A stretch of DNA of 64,000 bases from Mycolicibacterium rhodesiae JS60 (GTDB lineage: Bacteria > Actinomycetota > Actinomycetes > Mycobacteriales > Mycobacteriaceae). Within the stretch, counting starts at the first letter, position 1; each line of letters begins with the position of its first letter. The notes below the pieces were generated by a model. That model made no database searches. It was not told the DNA's origin and saw nothing but the letters and a program-made list of their open reading frames with translations. Of the stretch, positions 40,807-48,668 are shown piece after piece. Location: NCBI GenBank assembly GCA_000230935.2, contig AGIQ01000001.1:1488001-1552000 (forward strand), read 5' to 3'. A program made the translations under genes and the position numbers.

Positions 40807-42071
40807 CGAACACCCGCCCGGTCCGTCGTGGTACCCATCTGCTGCTGCCAGCGCCGCCAGAATTCGCGCATCTGCTCCTCGTCGTTGGCCATCGCTCCAC
40901 GGCCCATGCCCCGGGAGATGTCATTCCATTCGACGCCCCCGCCTTCGAACCCCTGCTGACAGGACTCGAGTGCTTCGATGTCATCAGGAGTGGCGAATCC
41001 GCCGGGCCCAAGGAAAGTCAGGAAGCTGTCCAGACGCCGCTCGCGCAGGCTGGCCGGCTCGTCGGTCGGGGCCAGCTCCCAGGCCGTCACGTCAACACGG
41101 TTGGGTGCCGGCGAGAACATCGTCCGGACAGTGACTGCCATGATGTCGTTGATGATCAGATTGGGATAGATGATCAGGTTCCGGTTCACCTCGGCCATCT
41201 TGTGGGCCCGCTCTTCGCCGTAGCGCTCGGCGAGTTCGGCACGGATACGGTCTATGTCGACGCGGGCGTCGTCACCGAAGAGCGGTTCCCACTTCGCCAC
41301 CGGGCGCCCCCAGGGGGAGGAGTACTCGATGACAGCGTGCCCATTGCCGAGCTTGACCGCCTGGCCGACGACTCCGCCCTGCATATCGGTGCCCAGGGAA
41401 ACGAGGTATTTGAAGTAGGTGTCGTGCGTGGAGGCCGCGTGGTAGCCGTCGGCGCTGTTCTCCACCAGCAGCTTCCAGTTCGCATCGAAGCTGTATTCGT
41501 TGGTGCCCTTGACGATCTCGACCGACCCGCCGCAGCCGTCCACCACCAGATCGATGTAGTCCTTGGCGCCGGCGAGGTAGCTCGGCAGGTCCATGATGTC
41601 GGGGTCGAAACTGGCGAACACGAATCCGCGGTAGGACTCCACCCGGGCTACCCGGGCCAGCCCCAACTCCTGGTAGTCCAATCCGTTCGAGTAACCCTCA
41701 CGGTCCGGTACACCGTTGAGCCGCCCCTCGCTGTCGAACGTCCAGGCATGGTAGAAGCATTGGAAGACCTTGGCGTTTCCGGAATCTCGCCGACAAACCA
41801 GGGCGCCGCGGTGGGTACAGGAATTGTGAAAGACGTTGATATTGCCGCTCTTCGCCCCGCGCACCATGAACAGCGGCCGGCCCGCCACCTTCCGCCGCAC
41901 GAAGTCGCCGGGGTTGGGAATCTCGGAGTCGTGACCGACGTACAGCCACGACTTGCCGAAGATCCGTTCCACTTCGGCGCGGTGAAGCTCGGCCGACGTC
42001 ATCGCCGAGCGGTGCACCCGAAACACCTGGCGGTCCTGGTCATCGACGACAAGCGGTTCGATCGTGGTCAT
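40803..42071 (-). CDS. Rieske ring-hydroxylating dioxygenase alpha subunit
   Basis: 422 residues from ATG 42071 (ATGA overlap with the hydrolase stop). Rieske 2Fe-2S ligands Cys85, His87, Cys105 and His108 ('SCTHRGALVC' and 'FQCFYHAW'). Mononuclear iron histidines His211 and His216 in 'ENSADGYHAASTHDTY', with an aspartate near 374. It dihydroxylates an aromatic ring, probably of an aryl acid. No ferredoxin or reductase for it is encoded in the cluster, so electrons must come from elsewhere; the VanB-type reductase at 61886 is 20 kb away. Confidence 0.95.
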   Translation of the reverse strand: MTTIEPLVVDDQDRQVFRVHRSAMTSAELHRAEVERIFGKSWLYVGHDSEIPNPGDFVRRKVAGRPLFMVRGAKSGNINVFHNSCTHRGALVCRRDSGNAKVFQCFYHAWTFDSEGRLNGVPDREGYSNGLDYQELGLARVARVESYRGFVFASFDPDIMDLPSYLAGAKDYIDLVVDGCGGSVEIVKGTNEYSFDANWKLLVENSADGYHAASTHDTYFKYLVSLGTDMQGGVVGQAVKLGNGHAVIEYSSPWGRPVAKWEPLFGDDARVDIDRIRAELAERYGEERAHKMAEVNRNLIIYPNLIINDIMAVTVRTMFSPAPNRVDVTAWELAPTDEPASLRERRLDSFLTFLGPGGFATPDDIEALESCQQGFEGGGVEWNDISRGMGRGAMANDEEQMREFWRRWQQQMGTTTDRAGVR

Positions 42072-42892
42072 GAGCGATCCAGATAATCGCTCACGAGCGA
42101 GGAGAATTCGTCGGCCCGCTCGATCTGGGTCCAGTGTCCGCATCGGCTGAACACGTGCAGGTCGGCGTTGGGCAGCAGGTCCAGCATCGCCACCGATACG
42201 GCCAGCGGCACGACCTTGTCCTCGCGGCCATGTACCAGCAGCGTTGGGGTGCCGATCTGTCGCACTTCTTCGGCGGTGATGCCGAGTTCGGACCCTTTGT
42301 GCCGCGGGTCGGCGAACATGGCGCGATACGCGTCGAAGGCGCCGTCGGCGATGCTCGCCTCGTAGCGGATCTCGACCAGTTCGTCGGTGATCAGTTCAGG
42401 ATCGACCGCGAAGTAGGTGCGCAACAGAGTGCGCATCGCCTCATGGGATGGTTCGTATGCGCGCAGCGCGGCGAGCCCGTCGGTCGGGGTCATGCCGACC
42501 CCCGGAGATCCCATCAGCACCATTCGCCTGATTCGTTCGGGGTGATCGGTGGCCATCTGCAGGGCGATACGACCGCCGAGCGAGTTGCCGACGACCGAGG
42601 CCGCTTCGATGCCGTGCGCGTCGAGAAACGCCCAGACGTGGTCGGTCCAACTCCGCAGCGAGTAGACGATGTCCTCGGGCCGCTCGGTCGCACCGAAGCC
42701 GACGATGTCCGGCGCCAGCACGTGAAAGCTCTCGGCCAAGGGTCCGATGTTGTACTGCCAGTTGGCCGTTGCAGATACCCCAGGTCCGGAGCCATGCAAC
42801 ATGATCACCGCCTGACCGGATCCCGCCTCCAGGTAGCTGGTCTTGATGCCGCCGGCATCGATGGTGTGTGACTGTGTCACGAGGGTCGTCAT
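42068..42892 (-). CDS. Meta-cleavage product C-C hydrolase (alpha/beta fold)
   Basis: 274 residues from ATG 42892. 'IMLHGSGPGVSATANWQYNI' is the signature of 2-hydroxy-6-oxo-dienoate hydrolases (MhpC, HsaD, BphD, XylF). The catalytic triad is Ser104 (GNSLGG), Asp225 (HGREDKVVP) and His253 (CGHWTQIE). It hydrolyses the C-C bond of the ring-fission product, releasing an acid and 2-oxopent-4-enoate for the hydratase. Confidence 0.94.
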   Translation of the reverse strand: MTTLVTQSHTIDAGGIKTSYLEAGSGQAVIMLHGSGPGVSATANWQYNIGPLAESFHVLAPDIVGFGATERPEDIVYSLRSWTDHVWAFLDAHGIEAASVVGNSLGGRIALQMATDHPERIRRMVLMGSPGVGMTPTDGLAALRAYEPSHEAMRTLLRTYFAVDPELITDELVEIRYEASIADGAFDAYRAMFADPRHKGSELGITAEEVRQIGTPTLLVHGREDKVVPLAVSVAMLDLLPNADLHVFSRCGHWTQIERADEFSSLVSDYLDRS

Positions 42893-43965
42893 CCTTGCTT
42901 TCCTTCCTGGAAGACCGCGAAACACTTGTTGGAGTTGAAGACATCGGTGAGGACCAGCTCGGACCAAGCGAGTTCGAGGCCCAGCTCGGCCACCGCTCCG
43001 GTCATGCAGAACCAGTTGAGGAGTTCCTGCTGTCCGGATTCGAGGAGTGCGTCCGTGGTGGTAGTCCGCCACGTGTCGTAATCGCCGTTCCGCAATGACT
43101 CGTACAACCGCAGATCGGCCTCGGTGTCGGGGCAGATGTGCCAGTTCTTGTCGACCAGGAACGCGTGTGACCAACTCGACGAGGCGACGAGGGCGACTCG
43201 CAGGTCGGTGTCGGCGAACACCTGGGCCACCGCTCTGCCGAGGGCGAAGCAACGTGCCGGCGACGGACCTACCGGGTCGGTCTGCTCGCCAACGATGTCG
43301 GCGAACCGCACCAGACCGCCGCGCCGGGCGATCACGTGCGGGCCGTAGCAATTCACCGTGATCGCGATCACCGGGTACGGGAATTCTGCTCCCGCAGAGG
43401 GATAGTCGAGGAAGAGCTGGGTGTTGACGATCGCGTGCGGGAAGGCCGAGTCCTTGCGCCTCTCGTATGAGTAGGCCATGTCGAAATCGCGCTGGAGCAA
43501 TCCGTTGGTGAGCCTGCGAGCGATCGCGGGGGCGCCGTGCAACGTGATGGTGGTGTCGTCGGGAAGGCCCCAGGCGTTCGGGCTGCCGCGTTCGGTCATG
43601 AGCTCGAACGGCTCCGCTTCGACATCGCCGTACGCCAGGACGCAGAACGGCGGGACGACTTCCTCCCGAAAATTCTCGTATTGATCGTCACCCCACACCA
43701 CGACGACATCCGGTCTGAAGTCGTCGAGTGCCCTTCTGCACCGGGCGAGGTTGTCCACCAGAACTTTTCGGTGATGCGCGGCGGCCGTGACCCCTTGATC
43801 GTCACCCCACTCGTCGCGCATCGCGGCCGGCCAACCAGCGGGGTCTTTCCGCTCCGGCGGGATGTCGGGGTCGGTCAGCGTCCAGCGCAACAGGCTGGCC
43901 ATGTGTTCGTCAGTGCCGGCCAGCAGCGGATAGTGGGTGAGTCCGAGTCCCAGGAATTGGGCCAT
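42889..43965 (-). CDS. Class III (LigB-type) extradiol ring-cleavage dioxygenase
   Basis: 358 residues, ATG after GGAGGAACACT. 'GLGLTHYPLLAGTDEHMASL' supplies the first iron-ligand histidine, 'VVVVWGDDQYENFREEVVPP' a typical LigB loop, 'VIAITVNCYGPHVIARRGG' a second conserved region, and 'VALVASSSWSHAFL' the active-site histidine near the end. It opens a catecholic ring next to a hydroxyl group. It is larger than classical class III catalytic subunits and carries no separate small subunit here. The pairing with an MhpC-type hydrolase resembles the phenylpropionate (MhpB) logic. Confidence 0.9.
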   Translation of the reverse strand: MAQFLGLGLTHYPLLAGTDEHMASLLRWTLTDPDIPPERKDPAGWPAAMRDEWGDDQGVTAAAHHRKVLVDNLARCRRALDDFRPDVVVVWGDDQYENFREEVVPPFCVLAYGDVEAEPFELMTERGSPNAWGLPDDTTITLHGAPAIARRLTNGLLQRDFDMAYSYERRKDSAFPHAIVNTQLFLDYPSAGAEFPYPVIAITVNCYGPHVIARRGGLVRFADIVGEQTDPVGPSPARCFALGRAVAQVFADTDLRVALVASSSWSHAFLVDKNWHICPDTEADLRLYESLRNGDYDTWRTTTTDALLESGQQELLNWFCMTGAVAELGLELAWSELVLTDVFNSNKCFAVFQEGKQG

Positions 43966-44920
43966 AGTGTTCCTCCACGTTGGTTCTGGTGATTCGCTGC
44001 CGGAGCTCGGCGGGTAGATCGGTGACGATGTCGTCGAGGGGGCTCGGCATTGCGGGGAAGGGGTAGTCGGAGCCGAATACGACGTGGCTCGCTCCGACCA
44101 GCTCCACGACAGCGAGCAGGGCCTGCCGGTTGTAGGTCAAGGAGTCGCTCCACAGCGATGTCGCGCAGCGACTGGGCAGGTTCGGCGAGTCCGGAGGGAC
44201 GCCGGCGATCAATGCCCCTTTGTCGAGCCGTCCGATGAGGGCGGGCAGTGCCCCCATTCCGTGTGCCAGGCACAGTCGTGCGCCCGGTCGGCGGGCCAGG
44301 GCGCCGCTGGTGACCAGCGCCGCGGCAGCCAAACCTGTCTCGATCGGCATTCCCGCACCGAAGCCGATGCCGATCGACGTGGTACGCGTCAGCAGATCCT
44401 GATCGCTCGGGTGGACCAGAACCAGGGCACCCAGTTCGTGGGCGACCTCGAAGAACCGGTCGAACCGCTCGTCCGACAGCTCCATACCCCGGACCTGCGT
44501 GCCGATCTCCACGCCGAGGAATCCTGGACGCGCCATGCAGCGTCGCAGCTCCTCGACGGCCAGGTCGGGGTCCTGCAGGGCAACCGCACCCAACGCGGCG
44601 AACCTGGTGGGTTCAGCGCTGATCATGCGGGCGAAGAACTCATTCTGTGATGCCGCAAGCTCCGCGGCGGCCGCGGCGTCACCCTGGTAGCAGAAGGTCA
44701 CCGGGATCGGCGAAACAACCTGCACTGCAACGTGTTCGCGGTCCATATCCGCCAGCCGGCGGCTGGGTGACCAGCACCTGTCGTCGATGTGCCGATAGCG
44801 CTTGCCGTCGAAGCGCAGCCATGCGTCGGCATCGTCAAGACGCTCCACCGACGGCCACGGATGACCGGGGAACCGGTGGCCGAGATCGGGCAGATCGGGG
44901 TCGACGGCGTGGGTGTGCAC
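43910..44920 (-). CDS. Amidohydrolase-2 family protein (ACMSD-like decarboxylase/hydrolase)
   Basis: At least 336 residues, overlapping the dioxygenase start by 56 bases. TIM-barrel metal site: 'DVHTHAVDP' at the very start, 'GALVLVHPSD', 'LCLAHGMGALPALIGRLDK' and 'HVVFGSDYPFP'. The family covers decarboxylases of aromatic or ring-fission acids (ACMSD, LigW) and hydrolases. GTG 44920 has no ribosome site and would cut off the 'ID' before 'VHTH'. A GGAGGCACG followed by ATC codons at 44957-44962 lies in frame 14 codons upstream, so a rare start is possible. First gene of the meta-cleavage operon. Confidence 0.85.
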   Translation of the reverse strand: MHTHAVDPDLPDLGHRFPGHPWPSVERLDDADAWLRFDGKRYRHIDDRCWSPSRRLADMDREHVAVQVVSPIPVTFCYQGDAAAAAELAASQNEFFARMISAEPTRFAALGAVALQDPDLAVEELRRCMARPGFLGVEIGTQVRGMELSDERFDRFFEVAHELGALVLVHPSDQDLLTRTTSIGIGFGAGMPIETGLAAAALVTSGALARRPGARLCLAHGMGALPALIGRLDKGALIAGVPPDSPNLPSRCATSLWSDSLTYNRQALLAVVELVGASHVVFGSDYPFPAMPSPLDDIVTDLPAELRQRITRTNVEEHYGPIPGTRTHPLSAAGRH

Positions 44921-45010
44921 GTCGATGAGCCCATGGTGGGTGCGTGGTGAAGCGGTGATGATCGTGCCTCCGTGCGCATGGTCGCGTCCGACGCATCACA
45001 CGATAAACAA

Positions 45011-45045
45011 TGTGCATACACAATTCAAGATTATGGATGCATAAT
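45011..45045. promoter_or_regulatory. Candidate operators for the meta-cleavage operon
   Basis: TGTGCATACACA (45011-45022, near-palindrome) and ATTATG-GATG-CATAAT (45030-45045, perfect arms) lie between the 3' end of gntR (45157) and the amidohydrolase. Related words are found at 4235-4258. The natural binder is the FadR-type GntR encoded at 45157. The 44963-45156 gap holds no gene. Confidence 0.55.
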
Positions 45046-45156
45046 GTTGTGGATCACATTTGGGAGGTGATAGAACTGGGTACGTGCACCCACCAGTGGG
45101 CCCCGCAGCCGCGCAACGGCTTTGGGGACGTGCGCGAAGTACCGGCGCTCAGACCG

Positions 45157-45888
45157 TCAAGGGCGTTGCGGGGTGTTCGGCGTCCGGTCCGGATCCTCGG
45201 CACGAATCAGGTCGCGGTCGTGACGATTGATCGCCTCGACGAAGGAGGCCTGATCGTGGACGGATATGGCCGCGACGATATCGTCGTGAACGTCGAGGCT
45301 GGCTGCCAGAAGCGGCTCGTGGTGCTCGACGAACATCACCCGGCTCAGCACCGTCTTGATGCTCGTGACGATCAACTGATGCATCCCCTCGAGCACCGGA
45401 ATGTGCGCGGCGGCGGCGACGACGCTGTGGAATGCCAGCACGGCGTCGAAGAACTCGGGAGCCGTTGTGCCGGCGCGCATCGTGACCATGGCCGCGCGCA
45501 TAGCGCTGATGTCCTCGGCCGTGGCGCGCTCGAACGCGGCCTTGGTCAACCCGAATTCGAGATAGAGCCGGGCTTCGAAGAGATCCAGCGGATGCGGGTT
45601 GGAGGGCTGGAACCACATATCCAGTGCTCCGGTACGAACCTGCGGGGGAGCGGTGGCCACGGTGATGCCGCCACCGGGACCGGGCCGCACAGACACCAGA
45701 TCCCGATCGCGCAGGATCCGCAGCGTCTCGTTCATCACGGTGGGGCTGATACCGAACCGGTCCATGATTTCCGACCGGCGTCCGAGATGGGCGCCGACGG
45801 GCAGCCGCTCGGACAGAATCTCATGTTCGAGATCGGCGGCGACCCGCTCGGCCCGCGACGATCGCACCGCGGGTTCACGACGCGCCAT
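45157..45888 (-). CDS. FadR-subfamily GntR transcriptional regulator
   Basis: 243 residues, ATG after AAGGAGGCTGCGC. Winged helix: 'VAADLEHEILSERLPVGAHL', 'GRRSEIMDRFGISPTVMNET', 'LRILRDRDLVSVRPGPGGGI'. The FCD domain follows ('FEARLYLEFGLTKAAFERAT', 'AVLAFHSVVAAAAHIPVLEG', 'HDDIVAAISVHDQASFVEAI'). It differs clearly from the GntR at 28777. It sits between the divergent acyl-CoA ligase (46005) and the meta-cleavage operon, and probably controls both in response to an aromatic acid or its CoA ester. Confidence 0.92.
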   Translation of the reverse strand: MARREPAVRSSRAERVAADLEHEILSERLPVGAHLGRRSEIMDRFGISPTVMNETLRILRDRDLVSVRPGPGGGITVATAPPQVRTGALDMWFQPSNPHPLDLFEARLYLEFGLTKAAFERATAEDISAMRAAMVTMRAGTTAPEFFDAVLAFHSVVAAAAHIPVLEGMHQLIVTSIKTVLSRVMFVEHHEPLLAASLDVHDDIVAAISVHDQASFVEAINRHDRDLIRAEDPDRTPNTPQRP

Positions 45889-46004
45889 GCGCAGCCTCCT
45901 TCGGATCGCGCCCGGCAGCGGCGATGCACCTCCGGAACGCTCCAGGAGATATTAACGTCCGACCTGACCGGGTCCCGGAAGCAAACCAAGATGAGGAGCC
46001 GATA

Positions 46005-47684
46005 GTGCCCGAACAGACACCTGGCGCCGTTGCCTTCCGCAAGGCCCGTGACCTACTGGTCGAACGCCGTGCGGATTACGACTTCGCCTCCTCCGCCTTC
46101 GAGTGGCCCGATGTGACACCGTCTTTCAACTGGGCGATCGACTGGTTCGATATTGTCGCCGATGGGAACTCCGCGACCGCGCTGCGGATTGTCGGGGACG
46201 ATGGCTCCGACGAGTCGTACTCGTTCGCCGACATGGCCGACAGATCGAATCGGGTGGCAACCTGGCTTGCCCAGACCGGCGTGTCTGCAGGTGATCGGGT
46301 GATGCTCATGCTGGGCAATCAGGTCGAGCTGTGGGAGTCGATGCTTGCCGTGATGAAGCTCGGGGCGGTGATCCTTCCGGCAACGACCGCGCTGGGGGCA
46401 GGCGATCTCGTCGACCGGTTACACCGTGGTGGTGTGCGTCATGTGATCACCAATGCCGATCAGGTCGACAAGTTCGCGAGTGTCCCTGGTGACTACGGAC
46501 GCATCGCGGTCGGTGATGCGCCGGCGCCGTGGCGTCTATACCGCGAGTCGGATGCCATTGGTGGGGCCGGCAGCTTCACGACCACGACCGCGGCGAATGA
46601 TCCGATGCTCATCTACTTCACGTCGGGCACAACCAGTCATCCGAAACTCGTTGAACACACCCACCGCTCGTATCCGGTGGGGCACTTGTCCACGATGTAC
46701 TTCATCGGACTGAGGCCGGGCGACGTACATCTGAACATCAGCTCGCCCGGGTGGGCCAAGCATGCGTGGAGTTCGTTCTTCGCGCCGTGGATTGCCGAGG
46801 CAACGATCGTTGCCTACAACTACCCGAGATTCGACGCGGCGAGGTTCCTCTCGATGTTGCAGCATGTGGCGGTGACGTCGCTGTGCGCGCCGCCAACGGT
46901 GTGGCGCATGCTCATTCAGGCCGACCTCGGAGACCGGCCGCGGGCCCTGCGTGAAGCGGTGGGCGCCGGCGAGCCCTTGAATCCGGAGGTGATCGATCAG
47001 GTGCGCACGCGGTGGGGGCTGACGATCCGAGACGGCTTCGGGCAGACCGAGACCACTGCGCTGATTGGCAATACGCCGGGAGCGACGGTGAAGCCGGGGT
47101 CGATGGGCCGTCCGTTACCGGGCATCCCGGTCGAAATCGTCGACCCGGTCACCGGCGAGCCGGCCGACGAAGGTGAGATCTGCCTCCGTCTGAGCCAGAC
47201 TCCGGTGAACCTGATGACCGGCTATCTCGGCGATCCCGACCGCAATGCCGAGGTCACCGCGGGCGGTTACTACCACACCGGTGATGTCGCGAGTCGCGAC
47301 GAGCACGGCTACATCACGTATATCGGCCGCACTGACGACGTGTTCAAGGCATCCGATTACAAGATCTCACCCTTCGAACTGGAGAGCGCACTGATCGAGC
47401 ATCCCGCTGTCGCGGAGGCTGCGGTCGTCCCCGCCCCCGACGCCGTGCGGCTCGCCGTGCCGAAGGCCTACATCACACTCGCGTCCGGCTGGGCGCCCGA
47501 CCGGGCGACCGCTGAGGCGATCTTCGCGCACGCACGTGCCAACCTCGCTCCGTACCAGCGCATCCGCCGTATCGAATTCACCGCCGAGCTCCCGAAGACG
47601 ATCTCCGGCAAGATCCGCCGCGTCGAATTGCGTAACCGGGAGCGGCAAGCCGGCTCGTTGCCCGACGAGTTCCACGAGACCTGA
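46005..47684 (+). CDS. AMP-forming acyl/aryl-CoA ligase (medium-chain ACS-like)
   Basis: 559 residues from GTG 46005, chosen because GAGGAG precedes it by 6 bases; the frame is open to 45924. 'MLIYFTSGTTSHPKLVEHTH', 'NISSPGWAKHAWSSFFAPWI', 'RDGFGQTETTALIGNTPG', 'YYHTGDVASRDEHGYITYIG', 'DDVFKASDYKISPFELESAL', and the catalytic lysine in 'LPKTISGKIRRVELR'. The aromatic-rich core is typical of medium-chain/benzoate-type ligases. It is divergent from the GntR gene and upstream of the BadI-like operon, so it may feed either pathway. Confidence 0.9.
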   Translation: MPEQTPGAVAFRKARDLLVERRADYDFASSAFEWPDVTPSFNWAIDWFDIVADGNSATALRIVGDDGSDESYSFADMADRSNRVATWLAQTGVSAGDRVMLMLGNQVELWESMLAVMKLGAVILPATTALGAGDLVDRLHRGGVRHVITNADQVDKFASVPGDYGRIAVGDAPAPWRLYRESDAIGGAGSFTTTTAANDPMLIYFTSGTTSHPKLVEHTHRSYPVGHLSTMYFIGLRPGDVHLNISSPGWAKHAWSSFFAPWIAEATIVAYNYPRFDAARFLSMLQHVAVTSLCAPPTVWRMLIQADLGDRPRALREAVGAGEPLNPEVIDQVRTRWGLTIRDGFGQTETTALIGNTPGATVKPGSMGRPLPGIPVEIVDPVTGEPADEGEICLRLSQTPVNLMTGYLGDPDRNAEVTAGGYYHTGDVASRDEHGYITYIGRTDDVFKASDYKISPFELESALIEHPAVAEAAVVPAPDAVRLAVPKAYITLASGWAPDRATAEAIFAHARANLAPYQRIRRIEFTAELPKTISGKIRRVELRNRERQAGSLPDEFHET

Positions 47685-47807
47685 TTCTCCGCGGACTGCC
47701 TCCACCGGGGGACGAAATTTCCACCTGTAGGGGTGCGACGGCGCCCTGAATTTGTTGCAGGGTTGCCCTCGGGGCATGAGTTCTTGGTGCCTATAGGTTT
47801 TGGTATT

Positions 47808-47820
47808 ATGGTATGACCAA
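47808..47820. promoter_or_regulatory. GntR/FadR-type operator, site 6
   Basis: ATGGTATGACCAA within TATTATGGTATGACCAAAA, 54 bases before the BadI-like start. The arms TGGT and ACCA are kept, with one centre base changed. It connects this plus-strand operon to the regulator 19 kb away. Confidence 0.7.
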
Positions 47821-47873
47821 AAGGCCACACGGATGCGAGATGCCGACGGCTCTCAAAGATGAAGGGCGACAGA

Positions 47874-48668
47874 ATGACTGACTTCACCGACATCACCTAC
47901 GCAGTCGACAACGGACTGGCCTGGATCACCATCAATCGTCCGGAACGCTACAACTCCTTCCGCGCCCGGACCGTCGATGAGCTCATCAAGGCATTCAAGC
48001 TGGCGTGGGGTAGCGCAGAGGTCGGCGCCATCTGCCTGACGGGCGCCGGTGAGAAAGCCTTCTGCACCGGTGGGGACCAAAAACAACGCGCCGAAACCGG
48101 CGACTACGGGCCCTCCGATAGCGGATTGTTCGAAGTTGACGCGTTGCACAGGGTAATTCGTGATGTACCAAAGCCGGTTATCGCGGCGGTCAACGGCTTC
48201 GCGATCGGCGGTGGCCACGTGTTGCACGTGCTCTGCGACTTGACAATTGCCTCCGACACTGCGGTTTTCGGCCAGAACGGACCACGTGTGGGGTCCTTCG
48301 ACGCTGGCTTCGGTACCGGATATCTGGCCCGGGTGGTTGGCGAGAAACGGGCCCGCGAGATCTGGTTCCTGTGCCGCAGGTACTCCGCGCAGCAGGCCTA
48401 CGAGTGGGGCCTGGTGAACAAGGTGGTGCCGGGCGATCAGCTCGTCGCCGAAGTGCGTGCTTGGGCTGACGAGATCCTGCAGCTGTCGCCGACGTCTCTG
48501 AAAGTGCTCAAGCAGTCGTTCAACACAGATACCGAACAGTTCGCTTCGCTGGGTCAGATGGCGTACTCGAATCTGAAGCTCTTCGGCGAAACGCCGGAGG
48601 CCCACGAGGGTATTGCGGCGTTCAACGAGAAGCGGGTGCCGGACTTCGCCCCGTACCGAGGTAATTGA
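47874..48668 (+). CDS. badI: BadI-like 2-ketocyclohexanecarboxyl-CoA hydrolase (ring-opening crotonase)
   Basis: 264 residues from ATG 47874 (GAAGGG upstream; ATG 47859 is an alternative). Crotonase fold with oxyanion segments 'FCTGGDQKQRAE' (63-74) and 'AIGGGHVLHVLCDLTIAS' (110-127), and the MenB/BadI-type catalytic block 'GPRVGSFDAGFGTGYLARVV' (136-155). From memory, the aligned stretches 'FCTGGDQ', 'IRDVPKPVIA', 'YAIGGG-VL--ICDLTI', 'GYGTAFLARVVGEKKAREIW' and 'KRSFNMDT' of Rhodopseudomonas BadI are nearly matched here. BadI hydrates 2-ketocyclohexanecarboxyl-CoA and opens the ring to pimelyl-CoA. I expect the same chemistry on a 2-oxo cyclic acyl-CoA. Confidence 0.83.
   Translation: MTDFTDITYAVDNGLAWITINRPERYNSFRARTVDELIKAFKLAWGSAEVGAICLTGAGEKAFCTGGDQKQRAETGDYGPSDSGLFEVDALHRVIRDVPKPVIAAVNGFAIGGGHVLHVLCDLTIASDTAVFGQNGPRVGSFDAGFGTGYLARVVGEKRAREIWFLCRRYSAQQAYEWGLVNKVVPGDQLVAEVRAWADEILQLSPTSLKVLKQSFNTDTEQFASLGQMAYSNLKLFGETPEAHEGIAAFNEKRVPDFAPYRGN

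Noticed and set aside
45010..46005. 331-codon plus-strand frame over the GntR gene
   Set aside because: Antisense to a GntR regulator with intact winged helix and a strong ribosome site.
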